64,000 bases of DNA from Colias croceus (taxonomy: Eukaryota > Arthropoda > Insecta > Lepidoptera > Pieridae). Where the stretch lies: positions 3,670,501-3,734,500 of the forward strand of contig NC_059564.1 of the NCBI RefSeq assembly GCF_905220415.1, in the 5' to 3' direction. Below are positions 12,555 through 23,700 of the stretch, piece by piece; the stretch's first letter is position 1; each line of letters opens with the position of its first letter. The notes beneath the pieces are model-generated. The model ran no database searches, was not told where the DNA came from, and saw nothing but the letters and a program-made list of their open reading frames with translations. Made by a program: the position numbers and the translations under genes.

Positions 12555-15500
12555 ATGTTTGCGAGATTTTGTGTTTTATTGTTTTTTTTTTGGGAGTTAT
12601 TAAATGCAAAGAATAAAAGGTAATATTTTTTTAAAAGTCCTAATAATAATTAAGATTAAAAGCCAGCAAACCATTTAGTATATTGCATTGCCTTATTAAT
12701 TAAATTCGTATTTTTAATAATAATCTTGAAAATGGCAATGTCTGATTTATCTTTACTTAATATTATAAAGCTGAAGAGTTTGTTTGTTTGAACGCGCTAA
12801 TCTCAGGAACTACTGGTCCGATTTGAAAAATTCTTTCGGTGTTAGATTTCCCATTTATCGAGGAAGTTTATAGGCTATATATCATCATACTAAGACTAAT
12901 AAGAGCGGCGCAATGCGGGTGAAACCGCGGGGCACAGCTTGTTTGAAAATATTCCACATAGTCTTCAAAATATTTGATGCATAACAGGATTGAACATGAA
13001 CAATCAGCCCAATATAAAATAATATTCTACTAATAATTTAACAGATAAAATATAAAATTAATCTTAATATTTATAATTATTTTTATTCCTTATGTATATT
13101 ATCCTACTAATATTATAAATACAACAGAGTCGGGTACCTTTCTTGTGTCAATACGTATTGAGAAACGCTCCGTCGAACATAATTAATTTAAAAAGTAATA
13201 AGTGTAAATATTGTGTTAAATCCGTGTTCATCACAAAGGACTTACCTTCAGTGTATCACTATCTAAAAAGTTTTAATAATTCACAGTGGTAAACACAAAC
13301 TTAAGCTACAAATTGTGTTGAATGTTACTGACTTTTCTCGAATACCCACAAGTTGAGAACATAATATTATCAACCGGGAGCATTTATTAGTGTGCTTTTT
13401 TACAAAAATCGGTAAAACACCGAAGTATTGGAGCATTTATTACTGTGCTACTTTGACTTTTGTTTTTTTTTTTTTTATTACTTTTATTTTTCAACTTAAA
13501 TTTACATGATGGTGGCCTGCTCAGCGTGTAATGTGAATATTTTAGTAACCCAAAAAAGAATTAAATGCACCAATGGAAACTGCCATCACCTATATCATCA
13601 GGATTGTGTCAAGTTTAATGAAACAACTGGTGTACGTTCAAAATGGGTGTGCCCTGTCTGCGTGGCTTCCAGACCCAAGGTGGGAGACAACTCCAATACC
13701 CCCGTTCACGGCAAGGTTCCTAGAGATTTGATGACAACGCCAGTAAGCTCCGTGCCGACGACCTCAGACAATGACACGGTGATATTAGAAATTCGCAAGC
13801 TCCGTGATGAAATGAATTCAAAATTCGAAAATCAAGAAAAATGTCTTAATAAATATAACTCCACGCTTATCAAAGTCCAACAAGACTTAAAGGATCTTGG
13901 CTCTCAATTTTCTTTAATACGAGAAGAATTGGATGAAGCCATAAAATCAATAAAATTTTTATCAGACGCACACGACGACCAAATAAAAATAAATGAACAC
14001 ACTGAAAGTTCTCTTTCGAAAATTCTTGACGAGAACTCATTTCTCAGGTCTGAATTAAATTTATTAAATACAAAAATGGCTCAGCTAGAACAATCCAGTA
14101 GAGACAACAATTTGGAAATTCAATGTGTCCCTGAACAACGAAATGAAAATCTTCTTAACATTATAAACAAAATAGCAAGCACAGTTAAATATGATCTAAA
14201 AGACACTTACATCGCGGGTTTCCACAGAGTGGCTAAGCTAGATTCTGAATCAAAACGCCCACGCAATATTATACTGAAAATGAACAACCAACGTACCCGA
14301 GATGATTTCCTAGCCGCCATAAAAACCTTTAACCGCCAAAACGGAGAGAAATTAAACACATCTCTTATTGGCCTTGCTGGTGCTAAGTCACCAATATTCA
14401 TCTCGGAGCATCTCAGCCCTGCCAATAAACAACTTCACGCTGCCACTAGACTTGCTGCTAAAGAAAAGAAATACGACTTCATTTGGATAAGGAATGCCCG
14501 CATTTTTATTCGTAAGGATATCAAATCAGAAGCAAAGTGGGTAAAAAATTTAGATTTTCTGAAAACCTTGTAAACTTTAGCAACAACTTAATATTTATAA
14601 ATATTTTCTTTTAACTGTATTTATTTTAAAATTCACTCTCAAATGTTATTACCAAAATGTACGAGGCCTCAGAACCAAAACCGAAGAATTTTATAAGTCT
14701 ATATTGTTAAATAACTACGATGTAATAATTTTAACCGAAACGTGGCTTAACAGTGGTGTATTTGACCATGAACTTTTTGACCAACGTTATAATGTTTTCA
14801 GACGAGATAGATCGTCAACTTCTTCTAGTGAGCATAAACGAGATGGAGGTGGTGTCTTAGTTGCAGTAAATAACCGTTTTCGTGTTATAAGAAATTTCAA
14901 TTGGGAATCAGCATGCGAAGACCTTTGGCTTTCATTAAAAATTAATAATAGCTTTTTAATACACATATGCGCTGTTTACATACCTTCACCTGTTAACTCG
15001 TCGTACCTCGAAACATTTTTAAATAATACTACTCAAATCATACATAATGACGTGAACTCTCAGCGCTCTTCCACTTTTCTGATAGGTGATTTTAATCTAT
15101 GGGAATTAGTTTGGCAACGCGATCGTGATTTAAACTACCTAACAACGTCTTCCAATTGTAGTTCACTCAGTACATATTTCCTCGATTCCCTTGCATTTAA
15201 CAATTTACAACAATGCAATGCTGTCGCGAATTCAAATGACCGTATTCTCGATTTAGTTTTAGCCAGCGAGCCGTCGCATGTCAACGTCTATAACGCTGAT
15301 TTACCTTTAGTTTCGATCGATGCGCATCATCCCGCTCTTAAAATTATTATAGAAAATCCTTCTCAACGTCATTTGAAACCAAATAGCGACATTGTTTTAT
15401 ATGATTTCTATAAGTGCAATTATGAAGTCATAAATTTCGAACTGGAACAAGTTGACTGGACTTCCCAATGGATAAACGCCTCCAACGTTGACGAAATGGT

Positions 15501-17679
15501 CACAACTTTCTATGATATTGTATTAAATATTATTAAAAGTAATACTCCAGTACGCAAACTACGCAATGAAAAATATCCAACATGGTTTAGTCGCCCCTTA
15601 ATAAAATCTCTTAAAGAAAAAGCTAAGTTTCATTCAAAATACCTAAAATATGGGAATCTCAGAGACAAGCTCCAGTTTGATTTGCTTCGAAGGCGATGTA
15701 AGGACATGCTAGACCACTGCTACTCAGAATTTAAAAATCACGCGGCTGATCATTTACGTCATCGTCCTAAGCATTTTTGGAAATTCTTTAAGGATAAAAT
15801 GAGCAACTGCACAAATTTACCACATGAAATGGTTTTTAATAATACGGTTGTTAAAGGTGGTCAAGAAATATGTAATGCTTTCTCAGATTTTTTTCAATCA
15901 GTATATTCTTATTCATCGAATTCAACGTCTTTTTCCATAAATATGCATGATGCAGATACAGACAGTGGTGTCGCCCCTTTTAGCACGTTGGTAATATCTG
16001 AAAAAGAAGTGTTAAATCGCTTAAAACTCTTAGATGCCAATAAAGGCCCAGGACCCGATGCAATACCACCAATATTCTATAAAAATTGTGCCAAAGGCCT
16101 ATACATACCACTTACTCTAATCTTTAACGAATCATTAAAATTAAGCTTCTTCCCATCTACTTGGAAACTCGCACACTTAACTCCGATTCACAAAGCAGGC
16201 TCATTAAACGAAATTGCCCAATACCGACCTATCTCGATTCTAAGTACACCTGGAAAAGTTCTAGAAGACATAGTAAATACTAAACTTTTGGCCCACATTA
16301 AATGTAAAATTGATCAAAACCAACACGGGTTTCTGCCCCGTAAATCAACAAACACAAATCTTGTAGGTTATGTATCTGATATAGCTGAAGCTCTTGATAA
16401 GAATCTCGAGGTGCATGCTGTGTACACCGATTTCAGAAAGGCGTTCGACTTAGTAAATCATGATCTTCTATTACATAAGCTCTCAAATATGGGGATACAC
16501 GGATCCTTATTAAGATGGTGCGAGTCATATTTACGCAACCGCTCCCAGCTTGTCTCAATCCGAGGTTTTAAATCCACCCCCTATACTATTCCATCGGGAA
16601 TACCGCAGGGCTCCCATCTCGGTCCTCTCTTCTTTTTAATCTTTGTTAACGACCTCCCGCGTGTAATACAATCCAACTATAGAATGTACGCTGATGATTT
16701 AAAAGTTTATAGAACGATTAAGGATAAAACAGATGTTAACATACTTCAATCAGATCTTAATAATATACAAAAATGGTGTACAAATAATCACATGTGCTTA
16801 AATATTAATAAATGCTATCACATAACATTTTCTAGAAAGAAAATTCGAACACCTGTTACTTACCAAATCAATAATTTACCACTCACGGAAGTGAGCTTTA
16901 TCCGTGACCTAGGCGTTATCATGGATAGTTCTTTAAGTTTTAGAATCCATTACGATCATATTGTCAAAAAAGCTTCACAATTATCGGGCTTCGTCACGAG
17001 ACAAATGAGATTCCTGAAACAACCTCAACTTACCATTTTAATTTATAGCACCCTCGTTCGTGGAATACTAGAGTATTGTTCAGCTGTCTGGAGCCCTAGT
17101 TACCAAGTCCATTCCGATAGAATTGAAAGAGTCCAGAAACGTTTTTTGTACCATCTTAGTTACTCAGACCATAAATGTAGGGTTTTAACTTCCTATGACC
17201 AGCGTCTGTCGTACTTTAACTTGAGTGGTTTACATACACGCAGGAAAGTAGCGGATATATTATTTCTTTATAAGGTTCTACATGGGGAAGCAGATTGTCC
17301 TGATGTCTTGGAGCGCATTTGTCTCTCAATTCCGCGTATCACTACTCGTTTACATAACAGATTATGTTTTCTGCCACCTTTAAGTAAAACTAATCTTGGT
17401 CAACATGCACCTCTGTTTCGAATGTGCACCTATGCAAATAGTATCCGATCAGAAATAGATATATTTAGTGGTTCTCTGGTCTCAATTAGGAATAAATTAT
17501 TAAATTTAATCAAATAAATACATAGTTATCATAATTATTGTTACATAGATAAGGTATCCAATTAAAATTTGTAAATTTGCATGCTGTGTCTACATCCAGA
17601 AGGTTATAAATCAACTGCATGAAAGTACATAATTAATAGAATAAATCAGAAACATTTTTGTAACCAGTTTTGTAGACCA

Positions 17680-17718
<39 letters not shown>

Positions 17719-20700
17719 GAAAGTTTGTGAGGATATGTGTGTGTGTGTGTGTGTGTGTGTTTGTTACTCTTTCGCGCAAATACCACTGAACCGATTACAA
17801 TGAAATTTAGCACACATATAGAGGGTAACTTGGATTAACACATAGGATAGGTTTCATCCCGGAAATCCCACGGGAACGGGAACTAGGTTTTTCTTTGAAA
17901 ACGCGGGTGAAGCCGCAGGCGGAAATCTAGTTTAGTTATTAATTGCATTAGGTACACTGCATATGGTAGTAGGAATTAAATTCGTTTTTGAAGTGAAAAC
18001 TTCTTTAGCGGCGTTGAGCACTTTTTTAGTAATGGGTATAAAATCTTAAACTCGTGTCAGGACACGTGACCTGATCGAAAAAGCGTTAGACGGATGGAGA
18101 GTAGACAGCTATCCCCTATCTACTACGCGCGTTTTCACTTCTGCCGGCACTCCCGGAGTGCAATCCGTTTTTTTTTATTTATATGGCTGATCCAATGTTT
18201 GATTAATTAAAATATAAAATTAACCTTAATATTTATAATTATTTTTATTCCTTATCTATATGTAATATACTTAATATTTATGTATTTCACATTCCAGACG
18301 AACCAGACAAAGAGAACATTCTCATAGCGTACCTACCGTCCGGGCAATATGTGGGCATAAAGCTGTTCCAATCCAGACCGACAACGTTTAAGAACGAAGC
18401 CGCTAGACTACAGTGGGATAAACAGGCTGCTAGTAATGCGTTGACGCTTAAAACGCAATTGGGTGTGTATTTTATTTATATACTAGCTTACCGCCCGCGG
18501 CTTCGCCCGCTTTGTCTAAAAGTTAAAACCTAAAAAATTATATACTAAAACCTTCCTCTTGAATCACTCTATCTATTAAAAAAATCCGCATCAAAATCCG
18601 TTGCGTAGTTTTAAAGATTTAAGCGTACAAAGGGACATAGGGACAGAGAAAGCGACTTTGTTTTATACTATGTACTATATGTTTATAAATAAATATCTGT
18701 AAAAATTTTAAAAGTATAGGTTATTTACTTTTGTACATATAAAAATGATTTTTTATATCTATACTGATGTCACATGTTATAAAGGTGGTTTGTTTCTTTT
18801 GAACATATTATCTATCATTTAGGGCTAATTTTTCAATCCTTGGTTAAAACTTATTCATCGAATAACGTATTAAACTACCATTTCAAACATGTATTCTAAT
18901 TTTACGTATTTGACAGTTTACAGGTGACATTTTAATATGTCCGTGTAATACTTTATTGGACGGATAAATTTTAACCAAGGATTGAAAAATCGGCCCTAAA
19001 TCTCAGAAACTACTTTACCGATTTATACTACTGACACTAGAAGAATTGTTCATTATTCTTTAATGTAAATTTTTAAATAACAATCTATACTAATATTATT
19101 AAGCTGAAGAGTTTGTTTGTTTGAACGCGCTAATTTCAGGAACTACTGGTCCGATTTGAAAAAAATTTTCGGTGTTAGATCGAGGAAGGCTATATATCAT
19201 CACGCTAAGCCCAACAGGAGCGGAGCAATGCGGGTAAAACCGCGTAGCACAGCTAGTACTAATATAAAAAATGATATTATTTACAGAAAGAGGACACATA
19301 ACAGCTCAATCGGTGGTAGCACAACTGAACATGGATCTCAGTTTAACTGACGAGGAAAAGGCCATGCTGGATAAGGACAGAGAAACAGGTATTATTTTTA
19401 TTAATACAAATTTATTGATAAATCTTCTTTAAATTTTTTTTATAAGGGTAATTCTTGAAAATGGATGGACTGATTTTGATTACTCACGTTTTTTTACTCC
19501 ATGACATTTTAGTAAGTTTTTATCTTATATCGAATAAATTTTATGCGCGTATTATAAGTTTGGAAATAAAATACATTTGACATATATGTATAGAAAGTAA
19601 CTGTGTCTGTCTGTCTGTTACTCAATCACGCCTTAAGGGGCCATCCATAAAGTACGTCACACTAATTTCATGAGTTTTGAGCACCCCCCCGTCCTTGTCA
19701 CAGGTGGTCACATTTCTAAGACCCCCCCCTCCCTAGTGTGACGTCACATGTTTTGCAATATAACATCGAAATTTTTTTAAATTAAAACAGCAGTTCCGAA
19801 TTTAGTTTTTTTTTATGAAATCAACATAATATCAAATATTTGAAACAATAACAAAAAAATAAACTAATGAACAAATATAAATTGTCAACAAAACAATTTA
19901 AACCGTATTGCCCTAAACTCTAAAGATAGAGTTGGACATATTTTTTTAGTTTAATTTATATTTCAAATTACGCGATTAGTACCTCTAGATTTTGAAATGT
20001 GATGTCACGAAACTTAGGACCCCTCCCACCCCTTGTCACACCATGTCACACTTTGTCGACCCCCTCCCCCCCTCTTTACGTGTGACGTACTTTATGGATG
20101 GCCCCTAACTACTGAACCAATTTTCATTAATTAATTTGGTACGGAGATATTTTGATACCCGAGAAAGGACATAGGATACTTTTTATCCCGGGAAAATGAC
20201 GCAATCCCGGAAATCCCACGGGAACGGGAACTATGCGGGTATTTCTTTGACTGCGCGGGCGAAGCCGCGGGCGGAAAGCTAGTAAATGAATAAATCGCGT
20301 TTGTAAACCGTCCAAACGTTTATTATTAAAAAAAAGCGTGTGAAACTTCTCTGACAATATTCAAAGATACCAAAATCGTCGCCTTACTCCATGACGTGAC
20401 GGTATTGGCATGACGCGACCTTGAAATTTTACTCTCAACGCGCCTGACGAAGTTTAATTTCAAAAAAAAATGTATTGTTGAAAAATAATAACTTATTTTT
20501 AATTTGCAGAGGAGAAGAAATCTCGTGTGCAGTTCTTGAAGACGGAGATGAAACTAATTGAATTAGACGCTAAGATAAAAACCTGTCTTTGCTTGGAGAA
20601 GGCAGATACGGAGCTGTGTTTGAAGTTGTTGGATGAATTGATGGGTATGTATATGTATTTATAATAATTAATTTATAGCATTAACTGCAATTGAGACAAT

Positions 20701-23700
20701 GTTCTAATATTTAAGAACTAGATTTTCGCCCGCGGCTTCGCTCGCGTTTTCAAAGAACCCACATAGTTCCCGTTCCTGTAGCCTATGTCTTATTCTGGGT
20801 CTTCAGCTACATACATACCAAATTTCATTGTAATCGGTTCAGTAGTGTTTGAGTGAAAGAGTAACAAACGTTTAAGAATATAAGTATATAAGTCAGAATA
20901 ACACATGGCTATTGTAATATTTTGCCCGCGAGTGAATGCACGGGGCACAGTTTTAATATTAAAATAACCGTTTTTTAGTAAATGCGTATGGATGTATACA
21001 CGGTACATATACCAAAATAGAAATTTTTACCATTTTTGTCTGTTTGTGCTGGCTAAACTCTGGCACCGCTGGACCTTCACCGACAGATAGCTGATGTTAT
21101 AAGCCGTAACTTAGGCTATTTTTTTTCTCATATTACCGCAGGAATGTGTGTATTAAAAAGATAAATTCAATTACGCGTGTAAAACCGTATATAATATACT
21201 TATTATTATATATTTCTTTCCTTGACGCGCTAGCGTAGCACCGAGTGGTGCTGGGTTCGATTCCCGGTGGAGACGAAGAAAAAAAATGTCTCTGTCTGGC
21301 AGGACACAGAAGGCTGATCACCTACTTGTTCCTAAAGAAAATCGATCAGTGAAACAGATGTATAATGCATCTGCCCCTTACCCCACTAGGGGACATAGGA
21401 TTTCACTTTTTTTATATACTGTTAGACGTAACTTTTGATTTAATATTTTTGTGGATGAATAGTTGTCAACATAGTTGTCATTATTTCAAGTCTGAACATG
21501 CTTAGCTGTCGAATACTATAAAAAGCCGCTTTCCTTTGTCTCGTGGCGCATTCGTACGAATCGTGCCTAGGGGCTCGGACGTTGTTTATACGACGTTCGA
21601 CCCAACTACCTTCACTTTGCTAATAGTCGTTGACTTGCTGCGTTTTGTCATCAACTACCTACATCAATTAGGTAGCTGTGTAGAATCGCAGTACATTCTT
21701 ATTAGATTCAAATTAATATTTAACCCGGCCTCGCGTGTTATTTCTTAGAATACATATTTCTTCCACAGAGCTAGAAGTGAAACCGCTAATGCTGCTCAAA
21801 CATCCCTCATGTCTGGAGACAATAAAACGAATGCGCGCATACGTTGGGAACACGCCATCTTGGGACCTCAGTGAGAGCGCTGCGCTCGTGTTCAGCAAAC
21901 ACGCGCACAGGATACGGAAACTGGCGGACACTATATATAATAATATGCGGGTGTGTATGTTTGTTTGTTTTATTAAAGGCCGATTTTTCAATGCTTGGTT
22001 AAAACTTATCCGTCCAATAAATTATTACACGATAATACTAAAATGTCACGTAAACTGTCAAATACGGGCAATTAGAATACGTTTTTAAAATGGTAGTTTT
22101 ATACATTATTCGACGTATAAGTTTTAACCAAGGATTGAAAAATCAGCCCTTAGGGATATATTATGAGAATAAAAAAGTTGAGAGGGGTCAAGGGATGAGG
22201 GATGTCGCAAAAATAACTGGCTTGCTTTCTATGAGAGAAACGCGCGCACAGAATACGGAAACTGGCGGACACTATAATATATAATAATATGCGGGTATGT
22301 ATGTTGGTTCTTAATTTATTTAGAAAGAATGAAAGAAATATATTTGACTCCACAAAATTACAATAAACACAAGATACCTATAACAAGATACTTGCACTGA
22401 ATATATAAATAAACCATACTCTTGAATCACTTTCACTATTTAAAAGGAAACAACATTATATTATATAGTACAGGTATATAGTAAGAAGAAAGAAGAAAAA
22501 ATATTTATTGCCACATTAAGTTACACACACTTAAAAACTACTTACATTACTTAAAAAAATTAAGTAGAGAATTTACATGGCAATCGGGTCAGACTCAGCC
22601 ATGCTGTCGGGCTTTAACACCTGAACAGCGCTGATTTTCAGTCTGCCCGTAAGTTTTTATTTCCGAGGCTCACTAAGTCTACATTAAAATACAAATACCA
22701 ACCCTTAAATAGTACTTTATACATAGTACACGGACCACGGTGTAGCGTGAATAATGTGTGAATAGCGTGAATAAATTCAAGTCATATTACATAATATATA
22801 AGAAATTAAATTAAACATTGTATTTATCCATATTTTTCCTCTTCCAGCAATTATTCACAACGCCCGAGGGTCTATCGTTCTGGGAGTATTTCTCTGAACG
22901 CGTGATGCAATTCAAAAAGGCCACGAGTAAATTGTCAGCCGATGAACTGTTGGAGCTGGTGCATGAACCTATTGGTAAGTTATTAAGCTATTGCATAGCT
23001 TCTATCGCGGGCCTCGAGCGCGGGGAATCCAGAAATTCCGTAACGAAAAAACCTCACGCTCCCCACGGGGACGGGCGGAGGTGTGGCTTGAAGGCATAGC
23101 ATGCAATAGCGCAACCGCCCCAGTCCCGTTTTTATTTATTATTATTATTATACTACTAATATAATATTATAAATGCGAAAGTTTGTATGTTTATTGTTTG
23201 TTACTCCTTCATGAAAAAACTGCTGATCCGATTTAGATGAAACCTTACAAGAATATAGATATCACATCATAATAACAAATGAGTTATACTTGATATTAGA
23301 AGCGGGTTCGTCCGCGGATGAAACGGCGCGGCATAACTTGTATATAATATTTTTGCTTCTTTCTTCTTCTTTATTTTAAACTAGTTGTTTCCCGCGGTTT
23401 CACTCGCATTGCTCCGCTCCTGTTGGTCTTAGCGTGATGATATAATATAGCCTATAGCCTTCCTCGATAAATGGGCTATCTAACACAGAAATAATTTTTC
23501 AAATCGGACCAGTAGTTCCTGAGATTAGCGCGTTCAAACAAACTCTTCATCTTTATAATATTAGTATAGATTATGCGAACGAAGTCATGTGAATCATGCG
23601 AATGATAGTTAATAGTTAATTTAAGGACAAATTGCTGAACTAAACTAAAAATATTATTAAAAAAATTGAAAGCCCATGTTAGTAAATTTATGTTTTCATC

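Larger units (their letters stand above)
13123..17712 (+). mobile_element. Full-length CR1/Jockey-group LINE with both ORFs open
   Basis: The element has two long ORFs, a 3' poly(A) run (from about 17683) and short target duplications (AAATAC at 13117-13122 and 17713-17718). It was inserted into a HelB Helitron, whose halves lie at 13102-13122 and 17713-17930. The architecture (PHD-type ORF1, APE endonuclease plus RT, no RNase H seen) suggests the CR1/Jockey group; the poly(A) tail argues against typical CR1 microsatellite tails. It lies in the sense direction in a host intron. Confidence 0.88.
13102..17930 (+). mobile_element. HelB Helitron split by the LINE
   Basis: The 5' part (A|TCCTACTAATATTATAAAT) is at 13102-13122 and the rest at 17713-17930, ending GGAAATCTAG|T. 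A (GT)n run at about 17736-17760 lies in the right part. Joining across the LINE restores a normal HelB. Confidence 0.88.

Noticed and set aside
17736..17760. (GT)n run as a LINE tail
   Set aside because: It belongs to the HelB part right of the poly(A) and target duplication; equivalent GTGTGTG or CATACACA stretches occur in other HelB copies.
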